From NCBI GenBank assembly GCA_019114465.1, contig DXFM01000027.1, positions 79,445 through 143,444 on the forward strand: a stretch of DNA of 64,000 nucleotides, read 5' to 3'. The notes below the pieces were generated by a model that made no database searches, was not told where the DNA came from, and was given only the letters and a program-made list of their open reading frames with translations. Shown here piece after piece: positions 24,823 to 34,393 of this stretch. A program made the translations under genes and the position numbers. Each line of letters starts with the position of its first letter. Positions within the stretch are counted from its first letter, which is position 1. Source of the DNA: Candidatus Lachnoclostridium avicola (GTDB lineage Bacteria > Bacillota > Clostridia > Lachnospirales > Lachnospiraceae).

Positions 24823-26076
24823 ATGATGGAAAAGAAATATGGAAAAGTTGTGCTGGCGTATTCGGGAGGTCTGGATACCTCCGTGCTCATTCCCTGGTTA
24901 AAGGAGCACTACGGCTGCGAGGTGATCGCGGTCTCCGGCGATGTGGGCCAGGGAACGGAGCTGGACGGCCTGGAGGAGAAGGCCATCAAGACGGGAGCGT
25001 CAAAGCTCTACATTGTGGATCTGAAAAAGGAGTTTGTGGACGACTACATCATCCCCACCATGCAGGCAGGGGCTTCCTACGAGAAATATCTGCTGGGAAC
25101 CTCTTTCGCCCGCCCCATCATCGCCAAGAAGATCGTGGAGATCGCCAAAAAGGAAGGGGCGGACGCCATCTGCCATGGCTGCACGGGCAAGGGAAATGAT
25201 CAGGTCCGTTTTGAGCTGGCCATCAAGGCCTTCGCTCCGGACATGGACGTGATCGCTCCCTGGCGCTTCTGGGAGCTGAACAGCCGGGAGAAGGAGATTG
25301 AGTACGCGGAGAAGCACAACATCCCCTTAAAGATCAGCAAGGAGACCAACTATTCCAAGGACAAAAACCTGTGGCACCTCTCCCACGAGGGGCTGGATCT
25401 GGAGAACCCGTCCAACGAGGCCCCCATCAACCGCCCGGGATTTCTGGAGCTGGGGGTTTCCCCGGAAAATGCTCCGGACACCCCCGCCTATGTGAAGATC
25501 CATTTTGAGAAGGGCGTTCCCACCGCAGTGGACGGGGAGGAGATGGACTCCGTGGCCCTGATCGAGAAGCTGAATGCCCTGGGCGGAGCCAACGGCATCG
25601 GCATCCTGGATCTGGTGGAGAACCGTCTGGTGGGAATGAAGAGCCGGGGCGTCTACGAGACCCCCGGAGGAACCATCCTTTATGCGGCCCACGAGAAGCT
25701 GGAGGAGATCACTCTGGACCGTGACACCCAGCACTACAAGCAGCAGATGGCCTTAAGATTCGGAGAACTGGTGTACAACGGCCAGTGGTACACGCCTCTG
25801 CGCAAGGCCATGAGCGCTTTTGTAGCTGTCACCCAGGAGACGGTGACCGGGGACGTGATTTTAAAACTGTACAAGGGAAATATCATTCCCGTTTCCGTGA
25901 CCTCCCCCTACACCCTCTATTCTGAGGATATCGCCACATTCGGCGAGGACCACTCCTACAATCAGGCGGATTCCGCAGGATTTATCAACTTGTTCGGACT
26001 GCCCATCAAGGTGCGGGCCATGAATGACGCGGCGCTGGAAAAGAAGACGGGCAAGGGATTCCCGTCTGTGGAATAA
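24823..26076 (+). CDS. argG: Argininosuccinate synthase
   Basis: A 417-residue enzyme. The N-type ATP pyrophosphatase P-loop is AYSGGLDTS (about residues 11-20), followed by the citrulline/aspartate-binding [13 protein letters not shown]. It joins citrulline and aspartate with ATP to form argininosuccinate in the cytoplasm. AGGAGGA lies six bases before ATG 24823; ATG 24826 is an equally good alternative. It is the first gene of a seven-gene operon encoding the whole path from N-acetylglutamate to arginine, all on one strand with short gaps. Confidence 0.97.
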   Translation: MMEKKYGKVVLAYSGGLDTSVLIPWLKEHYGCEVIAVSGDVGQGTELDGLEEKAIKTGASKLYIVDLKKEFVDDYIIPTMQAGASYEKYLLGTSFARPIIAKKIVEIAKKEGADAICHGCTGKGNDQVRFELAIKAFAPDMDVIAPWRFWELNSREKEIEYAEKHNIPLKISKETNYSKDKNLWHLSHEGLDLENPSNEAPINRPGFLELGVSPENAPDTPAYVKIHFEKGVPTAVDGEEMDSVALIEKLNALGGANGIGILDLVENRLVGMKSRGVYETPGGTILYAAHEKLEEITLDRDTQHYKQQMALRFGELVYNGQWYTPLRKAMSAFVAVTQETVTGDVILKLYKGNIIPVSVTSPYTLYSEDIATFGEDHSYNQADSAGFINLFGLPIKVRAMNDAALEKKTGKGFPSVE

Positions 26077-26101
26077 TCATTGGAACAGGGAGGAGACAGT
26101 T

Positions 26102-27502
26102 ATGGCGAAAATGTGGGCGGGACGGTTCAAAAAGGAGACGGACCGGCTGGTAAATGAGTTTAACGCCTCAGTGTCTGTGGACAGCCGTCTGTACCGGGAG
26201 GATATTGAAGGATCCATGGCCCACGCGGCCATGCTGGCCAGACAGGGGATCATCTCCGAAGAGGACGGGGAGGCGATCCAGGCGGGGCTGAAGAGCATTT
26301 TAAAGGACATGGAGGAGGGAAAGATCACCCTGAGCCCGGAACTTTACGAGGACATTCACATGGCCAACGAGCAGCTGCTCACGGAGCGGATCGGGGACGC
26401 GGGAAAACGGCTCCACACCGCCCGGTCCAGGAACGATCAGGTGGCCCTGGATATGAGGCTGTACGTGAGAAAAGAGATCGGGGAGATTATCAGCCTGGTG
26501 CTCCAGTTTATGGAGGTGCTGTGCGACCAGGCGGCGGACCACCTGGAGACGGTGATGCCGGGTTACACCCACCTGCAGAGAGCCCAGCCCATCACCTTTG
26601 CCCATCACCTGATGGCCTACGCCAATATGTTCAAGCGGGATGTGAGACGGCTGGAGGACTGCCTGGAGGGGATGGATGAGATGCCCCTGGGATGCGGCGC
26701 CCTGGCCGGCACCACCTACCCCATCGACCGGGAATTTGTGGCCAAAGAGCTGGGATTTTCCGCTGTGACGGACAATTCTCTGGACGGGGTGTCTGACCGG
26801 GACTACTGCATGGAGCTGTGCTCCTGTCTTTCCATCCTCATGGTGCACCTGTCCAGGCTGTCGGAGGAAGTGGTGCTCTGGTGCTCCTGGGAGTTTAAAT
26901 TCGCGGAGCTGGACGACGCATTTTCCACCGGCTCCTCCATCATGCCCCAGAAGAAAAATCCGGACGTGTGCGAGCTGATCCGGGGAAAGACGGGGCGGGT
27001 CTTCGGAGACCTTCAGACCCTTCTGGTGATGATGAAGGGCCTGCCCCTGGCCTACAACAAGGATATGCAGGAGGACAAGGAGGCGGTGTTTGACGCCATC
27101 GATACTGTGAAAATCTGCCTGAAGGTGTTCGCCCCCATGTTCGCCACCATGACGGTGATTCCGGAAAATATGAGGGCGGCGGCGAAGAAGGGGTTTTTAA
27201 ACGCCACCGACTGCGCTGATTATCTGACGAAAAAGGGAGTGCCTTTCCGGGACGCCTACAAGGCTTCGGGAACCCTGGTGGCCATCTGTATCGAGAAGGG
27301 CGAGACCCTGGATACCCTTCCCCTGGAGGTCTACCGGCAGGTGTGCCCGGTGTTTGAGGAAGACGTCTACAGGGCAGTGGATTTAAATGCCTGCGTGAGG
27401 GAGAGAAAGAGTCTGGGAGGCCCCGCCCCGGAGGAGGTGGCCCGCCAGCTGGAAAAGATCCGGGGATTTTTAAAAGAGAAGGAAGGGAAGGTGTTCTCAT
27501 AA
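26102..27502 (+). CDS. argH: Argininosuccinate lyase
   Basis: A 466-residue member of the fumarase/aspartase superfamily. The signature GSSIMPQKKNPD (near residue 280) and the His-containing block PGYTHLQRAQP are intact. It splits argininosuccinate into arginine and fumarate, the last step of the pathway. ATG 26102 follows AGGGAGGAGACAG; the longer track ORF (26024) runs back into argG. Its stop overlaps the argC start (TAATG), indicating translational coupling. Confidence 0.97.
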   Translation: MAKMWAGRFKKETDRLVNEFNASVSVDSRLYREDIEGSMAHAAMLARQGIISEEDGEAIQAGLKSILKDMEEGKITLSPELYEDIHMANEQLLTERIGDAGKRLHTARSRNDQVALDMRLYVRKEIGEIISLVLQFMEVLCDQAADHLETVMPGYTHLQRAQPITFAHHLMAYANMFKRDVRRLEDCLEGMDEMPLGCGALAGTTYPIDREFVAKELGFSAVTDNSLDGVSDRDYCMELCSCLSILMVHLSRLSEEVVLWCSWEFKFAELDDAFSTGSSIMPQKKNPDVCELIRGKTGRVFGDLQTLLVMMKGLPLAYNKDMQEDKEAVFDAIDTVKICLKVFAPMFATMTVIPENMRAAAKKGFLNATDCADYLTKKGVPFRDAYKASGTLVAICIEKGETLDTLPLEVYRQVCPVFEEDVYRAVDLNACVRERKSLGGPAPEEVARQLEKIRGFLKEKEGKVFS

Positions 27503-28437
27503 TGGGAAAGCCCAAAATATATATAGACGGAAAAGAAGGAACCACCGGCCTGCAGATCTATGACCGCCTGGAAAAGCGGGCGGATCTGGACCTCCTTCTC
27601 ATCGACGAGGAGAAGAGAAAGGACCCGGAGGAGAGAAAGAAGTATTTAAACGGGGCGGATCTGGTGTTTCTGTGCCTGCCGGACGTAGCTGCCAGGGAGG
27701 CGGTCTCCATGGTGGAAAATCCCGGCGTCCGCATCATCGACGCCTCCACCGCCCACCGGACGGCTCCCGGCTGGATCTACGGATTTCCCGAGCTGTCAGG
27801 AAAACAGCGGGAGGCAGTAAAGCAGGCGGGGCGGGTGGCCAATCCGGGCTGCCACGCCACCGGCTTTATCGCCGCCGTGTATCCTCTGACGGCTATGGGG
27901 ATTCTGGAGGAGGGGGCGGCTCTCACCTGTTTTTCCCTCACCGGCTACTCCGGGGGCGGGAAGAAGATGATCGCCGAATACGAGGATCCGGCCAGGGACG
28001 TGAGGCTGGATTCTCCCAGGATCTACGGCCTGAATTTAAAGCACAAGCACCTTCCGGAGATGAAGGCGGTGTGCGGTCTGAAGACGGATCCCATTTTCTG
28101 TCCGGTGGTGTCGGACTATTATAAGGGAATGGCAACTACCACAGCTCTGTTTTCCTGCCAGACGGGAGGACTTGGAGCGGAGCAGGTGAGGGAGAAGCTG
28201 GCCGCCTGGTACGAGGGGCAGAAGCTGGTGACAGTGGCCCCCTTTGGAGCGGGAGGCCCCATGCTTGCGGGAAACGAGATGGCTGGGAAGGATTCCCTGG
28301 TCCTCTATGTGAACGGGAGAGAGGATCAGATCATCATCACCGCCCTGTTTGACAACCTGGGAAAAGGAGCTTCCGGGGCGGCGGTCCAGAATATGAACCT
28401 GATGCTGGGCTTTGAGGAGACGGCGGGGGTGGAGTGA
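27502..28437 (+). CDS. argC: N-acetyl-gamma-glutamyl-phosphate reductase, short (type 2)
   Basis: A 311-residue NADPH-dependent reductase, shorter than the ~345-residue common type and matching the type 2 group. The N-terminus carries the nucleotide-binding IDGKEGTTGLQIYDRL, and the catalytic cysteine is in VANPGCHATG. It reduces N-acetylglutamyl phosphate to the semialdehyde. It overlaps argH by one base. The last codons are four bases from a GTG that the track uses for argJ; argJ more likely starts at 28464. Confidence 0.95.
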   Translation: MGKPKIYIDGKEGTTGLQIYDRLEKRADLDLLLIDEEKRKDPEERKKYLNGADLVFLCLPDVAAREAVSMVENPGVRIIDASTAHRTAPGWIYGFPELSGKQREAVKQAGRVANPGCHATGFIAAVYPLTAMGILEEGAALTCFSLTGYSGGGKKMIAEYEDPARDVRLDSPRIYGLNLKHKHLPEMKAVCGLKTDPIFCPVVSDYYKGMATTTALFSCQTGGLGAEQVREKLAAWYEGQKLVTVAPFGAGGPMLAGNEMAGKDSLVLYVNGREDQIIITALFDNLGKGASGAAVQNMNLMLGFEETAGVE

Positions 28438-28463
28438 CGGACCCGCGGATAAGGAGGAAGGAA

Positions 28464-29678
28464 ATGATTCATGAGACAGAGGGCGGCGTGTGCGCCGCCA
28501 GAGGATTTCAGGCGGGGGCTGTCCGCTGCGGAATCAAGGCATCCTCTGAGAAGGATGATACGGCGGTGATCTGGTCGGAGGTTCCCTGCGCCGCGGCGGC
28601 GGTGTACACCAGAAACCGGGTGCAGGCGGCTCCCATCCAGGTGACGAAAGCCCATCTGGCGGACGGCCGGGCCCAGGCGGTGATTATCAACTCGGGAAAC
28701 GCCAACGCCTGCGCCCCCGACGGTCCGGAGAACGCCAAGCGGGAGGGAAAGGCCTGCGCCTCCCTTCTGGGTATAGATGAAAATGACGTGATCGTCTGCT
28801 CCACAGGGGTGATCGGCCAGCGGCTGAACATTGAAGCTCTGGAGGAAAACCTCCCGAAGCTGACTCTGTCCCCGGAGGGGAGCGGTCTGGCGGCAGCGGC
28901 CATCATGACCACGGATACGGTGCCGAAGACCATGGCGGTGGAATTTACCGCCGGCGGCAGGCTCTGCCGTCTGGGCGGCATCTGCAAGGGCTCCGGCATG
29001 ATCCACCCCAACATGGGCACCATGCTCTGCGCCCTGACCACCGACTGCGCCGTAAGCTCCTCCGTGCTCCAGGAGGCGCTGCGGAAGAAGACGGCTGTCT
29101 CCTTCAACCGGGTGTCGGTGGACGGAGACACCTCCACCAACGATACCTGCTGCATCCTGGCCAACGGCATGGCGGGAAATGAGGAGATCACCTCCATGGA
29201 AGGGGCGGATTACGAAGCCTTTGCCGAGGCCCTGGAGACCGTCTGCGTGGCCCTGGCCAAAAGGATCGCGGCCGACGGAGAGGGAGCGGGACGGCTGGTG
29301 ACCTGCACCGTGTCCGGGGCGGCGGACGAGGAGAAGGCAGAGCGCCTGGCCAAGGCGGTGTGTTCTTCCTCCCTGGTGAAGGCGGCCATGTTCGGTGCCG
29401 ACGCCAACTGGGGAAGAATCCTCTGCGCCATGGGATATTCGGGAGCGGAGTTTGATCCGGAGCAGGTGGATGTGTCCTTTTCCTCCCAGGCAGGAGAGCT
29501 CTGCGTCTGCCGGGACGGCCGGGCAGTGGATTTTGATGAGGAACAGGCGAAGGAAATCCTGTCCCAGCCGGAGGTGACCATCCTCATTTCCCTGATGGAG
29601 GGAGAGGCGTCCGTCACCGCCTGGGGCTGCGACCTCACCTATGAGTATGTGCGGATCAACGGGGATTACCGGACCTGA
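28464..29678 (+). CDS. argJ: Glutamate N-acetyltransferase / amino-acid acetyltransferase (ornithine acetyltransferase)
   Basis: A 404-residue self-cleaving enzyme. The processing site with nucleophilic threonine is HPNMGTML, preceded by KGSG, which separates alpha and beta chains. It moves the acetyl group from N-acetylornithine to glutamate, making the pathway cyclic; no argA is present, so it may also start the pathway from acetyl-CoA. ATG 28464 has AAGGAGGAAGG upstream and matches the family N-terminus; the GTG at 28434 lacks these. Next gene after 18 bases. Confidence 0.96.
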   Translation: MIHETEGGVCAARGFQAGAVRCGIKASSEKDDTAVIWSEVPCAAAAVYTRNRVQAAPIQVTKAHLADGRAQAVIINSGNANACAPDGPENAKREGKACASLLGIDENDVIVCSTGVIGQRLNIEALEENLPKLTLSPEGSGLAAAAIMTTDTVPKTMAVEFTAGGRLCRLGGICKGSGMIHPNMGTMLCALTTDCAVSSSVLQEALRKKTAVSFNRVSVDGDTSTNDTCCILANGMAGNEEITSMEGADYEAFAEALETVCVALAKRIAADGEGAGRLVTCTVSGAADEEKAERLAKAVCSSSLVKAAMFGADANWGRILCAMGYSGAEFDPEQVDVSFSSQAGELCVCRDGRAVDFDEEQAKEILSQPEVTILISLMEGEASVTAWGCDLTYEYVRINGDYRT

Positions 29679-29696
29679 AAGGAGAGAGGATAGAAG

Positions 29697-30575
29697 ATGA
29701 GGGACACGACGATGATGCATCCGGAGGACCGGGCCGCCGTGCTGGTGGAGGCCCTTCCCTATATTCAGGACTACTACGGTCAGACCGTGGTGGTCAAGTA
29801 CGGCGGCAACGCCATGATCAACGAGGAGTTAAAAGAGGCCGTGATCCGGGACATGGTACTGCTGTCCCTGGTGGGCGTGCGGGTGGTAGTGGTCCACGGC
29901 GGGGGCCCGGAGATTTCCGGGATGTTAAAGAAAATCGGAAAAGAATCCCGCTTTGTGAAGGGACTGCGCTACACCGACCGGGAGACCATGGACATTGTGC
30001 AGATGGTCCTCTGCGGCAAGGTGAACAAGGATCTGGTAACTCTGCTCGCCAGGGCAGGAGGAAGAGGCATGGGCCTGGGAGGTATGGACGGCGGCCTGTT
30101 CTCAGCAAAACAGCTGACCGATGAGGACGGAACGGATTACGGCTATGTGGGGGAGATCACGGAGGTGAATCCCGCCCCGGTGACCGATCTGCTGGACGCG
30201 GGCTACATACCGGTGGTCTCCTCCGTGGCGGGAGGCGCCGACGGGGAGACGGCCTACAACATCAATGCGGACACGGCGGCGGCGAAGCTGGCCATCGCCC
30301 TGAAGGCCAAGAAGCTGATCCTGCTCACAGACGTACGGGGGCTTTTGAGGGATCCGAAGGATGAGGAAACTCTGATCCGCAGCCTGAAGGTGTCGGAGGT
30401 GCCGGCACTGGTGAAGGCGGGGGTGATCTCCGGCGGCATGATCCCGAAGGTGGAGTGCTGCGTGGAGGCGGTGAGAAACGGTGTGGAGCGGGCCAACATC
30501 CAGGACGGCCGGGTGAAGCACTCGGTGCTCATGGAGCTTTTGTCCGACGACGGCGTGGGCACCATGATCCACTGA
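29697..30575 (+). CDS. argB: Acetylglutamate kinase
   Basis: A 292-residue amino-acid kinase. Motifs VVKYGGNAM (near residue 26), VVVHGGGPEI (near residue 62) and NINADTAAAKLA (near 185) line the ATP and N-acetylglutamate sites. It phosphorylates N-acetylglutamate; the longer N-terminal helix (residues 1-18) is typical of hexameric, arginine-inhibited enzymes. AAAGGAGAGAGGA precedes the ATG. An 84-base gap with a small CCGGG/CCCGG hairpin separates it from argD. Confidence 0.96.
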   Translation: MRDTTMMHPEDRAAVLVEALPYIQDYYGQTVVVKYGGNAMINEELKEAVIRDMVLLSLVGVRVVVVHGGGPEISGMLKKIGKESRFVKGLRYTDRETMDIVQMVLCGKVNKDLVTLLARAGGRGMGLGGMDGGLFSAKQLTDEDGTDYGYVGEITEVNPAPVTDLLDAGYIPVVSSVAGGADGETAYNINADTAAAKLAIALKAKKLILLTDVRGLLRDPKDEETLIRSLKVSEVPALVKAGVISGGMIPKVECCVEAVRNGVERANIQDGRVKHSVLMELLSDDGVGTMIH

Positions 30576-30659
30576 GATTCATCGGGAAGATCTTCGCCTC
30601 TCGGGGCGGGGCGGCAGAATTCCGGGTCTGGCGCCCGGAGAAGGGAGAAATCAGAAAAT

Positions 30660-31853
30660 ATGACATATAAAGAGCTGAAACAGGAAGAAGAATGCTATGT
30701 AATGCCCACCTACGGCCGGTATCCCGTGGCCCTGGACCGGGGAAAGGGAGCCAGACTGTGGGATGTGGAGGGAAAGGAGTACATCGACATGGCCTCCGGC
30801 ATCGGCGTCAACTGCCTGGGATACGGAGATAAAGACCTGGTAAAGGCCATATCAGAGCAGGCGGGCCGCCTGATGCACGTCTCCAACCTCTACACCACGG
30901 CGCCCATGGTCCAGACGGCGAAGACCCTGGTGATTTTCTCCGGCCTGGAAGGGGGAAAGGTATTTTTTGCCAATTCCGGGGCGGAGGCCAACGAGGGAGC
31001 CATCAAGCTGGCCAGAAAATACAGCTTTGACAAATACGGGGAGGGGAGAAGTAAGATTATCACCCTGAAAAATTCCTTCCACGGCCGCACGGTGACCACT
31101 CTAAAGGCCACGGGCCAGGATAAATTCCACCAGTACTTTTTCCCGTTCACAGAAGGCTTTGACTACGCCGAAGCGGGAGATCTGGAGGATCTGAAGAAGA
31201 AGGCGGGAAAAGACGTCTGCGCCGTGATGATCGAGCTGATCCAGGGAGAAGGCGGCGTTCTGCCTCTGGATCAGACCTACGTCCAGGAGGTGGAGAAGCT
31301 GTGCCGGGAGAAGGACCTGCTGCTGATCGTGGATGAAGTGCAGACGGGAATCGGAAGGACCGGCAGCCTGTTCTGCTTCCAGCAGTACGGGATCCGTCCC
31401 GACGTGGTCACCATGGCGAAGGGACTGGGAGGAGGCCTGCCCATCGGGGCGGTGCTGGCGGCGGGAAACTGCAGCACCGTTTTAGGGCCGGGAACCCACG
31501 CCTCCACCTTCGGCGGATCCCCCACAGTCTGCGCCGCCGCCAACGCCGTGCTGGCGAAGGTCAATAATCCTGTATTTCTGGAAAAGGTGCGCAGCAAGGG
31601 AGAATACATCCGCCAGAATCTTCAGGCTATGAAAACGCCGGCCATCAAGGGTGTCCGCGGCATGGGACTGATGATCGGAATTGAGGTGGAGGCGGGAAAG
31701 CAGGGAGAGTACGTGAACCGCATGCTGGAAAAGGGCGTGCTGGCTCTCACCGCCGGCTCCAGCGCCGTCCGTCTGCTGCCGCCCCTCACCATCACCATCG
31801 AGGAGATCGACGAAGCCCTGAAGGTGATGAAAGACGTGTTCGGGGCAGCATAA
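30660..31853 (+). CDS. argD: Acetylornithine aminotransferase
   Basis: A 397-residue class III PLP aminotransferase. PLP lysine is in MAKGLGGGLPIGA, and the cofactor-binding aspartate in LLIVDEVQTGIGRTG. FANSGAEANEGAIKLAR is the phosphate-binding region. It converts N-acetylglutamate semialdehyde to N-acetylornithine. GAAGGGAGAAATC lies before the ATG. Paralogues can also act on succinyl-diaminopimelate, but the operon position settles the main role. Confidence 0.96.
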   Translation: MTYKELKQEEECYVMPTYGRYPVALDRGKGARLWDVEGKEYIDMASGIGVNCLGYGDKDLVKAISEQAGRLMHVSNLYTTAPMVQTAKTLVIFSGLEGGKVFFANSGAEANEGAIKLARKYSFDKYGEGRSKIITLKNSFHGRTVTTLKATGQDKFHQYFFPFTEGFDYAEAGDLEDLKKKAGKDVCAVMIELIQGEGGVLPLDQTYVQEVEKLCREKDLLLIVDEVQTGIGRTGSLFCFQQYGIRPDVVTMAKGLGGGLPIGAVLAAGNCSTVLGPGTHASTFGGSPTVCAAANAVLAKVNNPVFLEKVRSKGEYIRQNLQAMKTPAIKGVRGMGLMIGIEVEAGKQGEYVNRMLEKGVLALTAGSSAVRLLPPLTITIEEIDEALKVMKDVFGAA

Positions 31854-31889
31854 GCCCGCGGGAGAATTTTAAAGAAAAGAGGTAAAACC

Positions 31890-32804
31890 ATGAAGCATCT
31901 TCTGAAAATGTCTGATCTGTCCAAAGAGGAGATCATTTCCATTCTGGATCTGGCAGACCAGTTAAAATATGAGCAGAAAAACCACATTCCCCACCCGCTG
32001 CTGGCGGGAAAATCCCTGGGCATGATCTTCCAGAAATCCTCCACCAGAACCAGGGTGTCCTTTGAGGTGGGTATGTACCAGCTGGGAGGCCAGGCCCTGT
32101 TTCTCTCCTCCAACGACCTGCAGATCGGCAGGGGAGAGCCGGTGCAGGACACGGCCAGGGTGCTGTCCCGCTATCTGGACGGCATTATGATCCGCACTTT
32201 CGCCCAGAAAGAGGTGGAGGACCTGGCGGCCTACGGCTCCATCCCGGTGATCAACGGCCTGACGGACTACGCCCACCCCTGTCAGGTGCTGGCGGATCTG
32301 ATGACCATACGGGAAAAATACGCCGCCCTGGAGGGCATTAAGCTCTGTTACATCGGGGATGGCAACAACATGGCCAATTCCCTTATTGTGGGCGGCCTGA
32401 AAATGGGAATGAAGGTGGCGGTGGCAGCTCCTGAGGGATACCATCCCGACCCGGCCGTGCTGGATTTTGCCGCCGGCAATCCCGATTTCCTCCTGACCGG
32501 GGATCCTGCCCTGGCGGCGGCGGACGCGGACGTGGTCTACACCGACACCTGGGCCTCCATGGGTCAGGAGAAAGAGAAGGCGGAGCGTCTGAAAGCTTTC
32601 GCCGGCTATCAGGTGAATGAGGAGCTTTTAAAGAACGCAAAGCCCGGCGCCATGGTGCAGCACTGCCTGCCGGCCTACCGGGAGCAGGAGATCACGGAGG
32701 ACGTGTTTGAGGTTCACGCGGATGAATTGTTTGAAGAAGCAGAAAACCGCCTCCATGTGCAGAAGGCGGTTCTGGTAAAACTGATGGGGGAGGAGCAGCG
32801 CTGA
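31890..32804 (+). CDS. argF: Ornithine carbamoyltransferase
   Basis: A 304-residue enzyme. Carbamoyl-phosphate loop STRTRVSFE (about residue 50), ornithine loop and HCLPAYREQE (near residue 258) are intact. It makes citrulline from ornithine and carbamoyl phosphate, cytoplasmic. The residue set is biosynthetic (argF); no arginine deiminase genes are near. Last gene of argGHCJBDF; a long hairpin follows immediately. Confidence 0.96.
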   Translation: MKHLLKMSDLSKEEIISILDLADQLKYEQKNHIPHPLLAGKSLGMIFQKSSTRTRVSFEVGMYQLGGQALFLSSNDLQIGRGEPVQDTARVLSRYLDGIMIRTFAQKEVEDLAAYGSIPVINGLTDYAHPCQVLADLMTIREKYAALEGIKLCYIGDGNNMANSLIVGGLKMGMKVAVAAPEGYHPDPAVLDFAAGNPDFLLTGDPALAAADADVVYTDTWASMGQEKEKAERLKAFAGYQVNEELLKNAKPGAMVQHCLPAYREQEITEDVFEVHADELFEEAENRLHVQKAVLVKLMGEEQR

Positions 32805-32811
32805 CGGGTCT

Positions 32812-32857
32812 GCCGGTTCCGGGGAGGTTATTCCTCCGCCGGGGCCGGCTTTAATTT
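32812..32857 (+). terminator. Terminator of the arg operon, overlapping the convergent gene's end
   Basis: GCCGG..CCGGGGAGG TTATT CCTCCGCCGG..CCGGC makes a long stem with small bulges, followed by TTTAATTTT. The TTATT loop is the stop-codon region of the convergent CNNM gene. Confidence 0.75.
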
Positions 32858-34159
32858 TACGACAGCCTCCTCCACCTGGTGATCCTCGATGAGATTGATC
32901 TGGATGGTCATCTTCGGATGCTCCGCCAGAATGTTCTGGGGACCGTCCTCCGGCACCGTCCCCAGCAGGTTGAAGACCAGGCCGGTGAAGGTGTCGCAGT
33001 CCTCGTCGTCCAAGGACAGGCCGGTGGCGTCCTCAAAATCCCGGAGAGACACATTGCCGTGGACGGCGAAGACTCCGTCCTCCAGCTTTTCCACGGTGGG
33101 ATCCGGCTCGGAGGCAGTCTCCCCGGAGGATGTCAGGCTGCCCACCAGCTCCTCCACCAGGTCGTGGAGGGTGACGATGCCGGCGATGCCGCCGTACTCG
33201 TCCAGGACAATGGCCATGGAATTGTGGCTCTGCCTCATGTTGCGGAACAGCACGTCGGCCTTTAAGGTCTCCGGCACAAAGTAGGCGGGCTGTACGGCGT
33301 GGGCCAGGACGTTCTCCCGGCTCTTATCCTTCAGGCGGAAGTAATCCTTCGCGTTGAAGACGCCCACAATGTGGTCCGCAGAGCCCTCGCAAACCGGGTA
33401 CAGAGTGTGGCGGCTGTCGTGGATGGTGGCATCCCACTCATCCATGGAGTCCTCCATCCAGAGAAACAGCACGTCGGTCCGGTGGGTGCCGATCTCCCCG
33501 GCGGTCAGATCGTCAAATTCAAATACGTTCTGGATAAATTCCTTCTCCTCCCGGTCGATGGCCCCGTTCTCACTTCCCGCGTCCACCATCAGCCGGATCT
33601 CCTCCTCGCTCACCTGATCGTCTGCCTCGTTGGGGTCGATGCCTATGAGCCGGAGCACCGTGTTGGTGGAGAAGGACAGGAACCACACGATGGGGGCAAA
33701 CAGGGTGGAGATAAAACTGATCAGTCCGGAAATCCCCAGAGCCAGCTGCTCAGACTTCTTCATGGCGATCCGCTTGGGCACCAGCTCTCCGAAAATCAGG
33801 GTGAAGTAGGAGAGGATGAAGGTGATCAGCACCACGGCGATGGTGTTTAAGGTGCTGGCGGGGATGGGGACGCCCAGGCCGGACAGCCATTCCACCAGAC
33901 TGTCGGAAAAGTTGTCGGCGGCGAAGGCACTGCCCAGAAATCCGGACAGGGTGATGGCCACCTGGATGGTGGCCAGGAACTTGGCCGGGCGGCTGGTGAG
34001 CTTGCTCAGCCGTTTGGCTTTTTTGTTGCCCTGGGAAGCCATTTTGGCCAGCTTCGCGTCGTTGATGGAGAGGACCGCGATCTCAGCGCTGGCAAAGACA
34101 GCGTTCAGCGCGATCAAAACAACCTGTATCAGCAATAGAAATCCAACAGAATCTTTCAA
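32828..34159 (-). CDS. CNNM/CBS/CorC-type transporter (hemolysin family, magnesium-exporter-like)
   Basis: A 443-residue membrane protein. Residues ~1-200 form the CNNM (DUF21) domain with about four hydrophobic segments (LLIQVVLIALNAVFASAEIAVLS, TLIFGELVPKRIA). Residues ~215-335 are a CBS pair (TDVLFLWMEDSMDE, SMAIVLDEYGGIAGIVTL) and ~350-435 the CorC_HlyC domain. Family members such as MpfA and CorC-like proteins act in magnesium or cobalt efflux; 'hemolysin' is a historical label. The gene reads leftward, converging with argF. Its 5' leader carries a strong promoter, an acidic short ORF and a terminator, suggesting attenuation control (see findings). Confidence 0.88.
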   Translation of the reverse strand: MKDSVGFLLLIQVVLIALNAVFASAEIAVLSINDAKLAKMASQGNKKAKRLSKLTSRPAKFLATIQVAITLSGFLGSAFAADNFSDSLVEWLSGLGVPIPASTLNTIAVVLITFILSYFTLIFGELVPKRIAMKKSEQLALGISGLISFISTLFAPIVWFLSFSTNTVLRLIGIDPNEADDQVSEEEIRLMVDAGSENGAIDREEKEFIQNVFEFDDLTAGEIGTHRTDVLFLWMEDSMDEWDATIHDSRHTLYPVCEGSADHIVGVFNAKDYFRLKDKSRENVLAHAVQPAYFVPETLKADVLFRNMRQSHNSMAIVLDEYGGIAGIVTLHDLVEELVGSLTSSGETASEPDPTVEKLEDGVFAVHGNVSLRDFEDATGLSLDDEDCDTFTGLVFNLLGTVPEDGPQNILAEHPKMTIQINLIEDHQVEEAVVKLKPAPAEE

Positions 34160-34224
34160 TGTTATACAACCTCTTTCTTAATATTCATAGTATTGGTCTT
34201 TTTCGGTAAATGTGTGCGGCAGAC

Positions 34225-34287
34225 TAAAAAAGCATAAGACGAAACCCGTGTGCCGGATCAGAGCCCACAGGTTATGTCTTATGCTTT
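34225..34287 (-). terminator. Leader terminator upstream of the CNNM-type gene
   Basis: On the minus strand AAAGCATAAGAC pairs perfectly with GTCTTATGCTTT (12 bp), with a second inner stem AACC-TGTG / CACA-CG-GGTT, and is followed by TTTTTTA. It lies between the leader promoter and the coding sequence, so it must be bypassed for expression. Its 5' arm contains the last codons of the leader ORF. Confidence 0.75.
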
Positions 34288-34352
34288 GTATTTAAAAAAA
34301 CGAACATGTTTTTATCTCGTTCAGGGTCTGCGTCGCTGTCTACGGCGTCCAT
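34272..34352 (-). CDS. Putative 26-aa acidic leader peptide
   Basis: ATG at 34352 (minus strand) opens MDAVDSDADPERDK..., with seven acidic residues and one proline among the first 13, then a hydrophobic/basic end (MFVFLNTKHKT). AAGGAGG lies 12 bases upstream and a consensus promoter 42 bases upstream. The stop codon falls immediately after the 5' arm of the leader terminator, so a translating ribosome would cover that arm. Acidic/Pro-rich nascent peptides are known to destabilise ribosomes at low magnesium (as with MgtL). Translation is inferred from layout only. Confidence 0.55.
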   Translation of the reverse strand: MDAVDSDADPERDKNMFVFLNTKHKT

Positions 34353-34393
34353 TATGTATACTGGCCTCCTTGAAATATTGTAATATGAGAAGA

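Noticed and set aside
28326-29720. 464-aa minus-strand ORF
   Set aside because: Antisense to argJ; a long open frame is expected from high GC at third positions.
32828-34159. Hemolysin (toxin) call
   Set aside because: The domain order CNNM-CBS-CorC indicates a transporter; the hemolysin name is historical.
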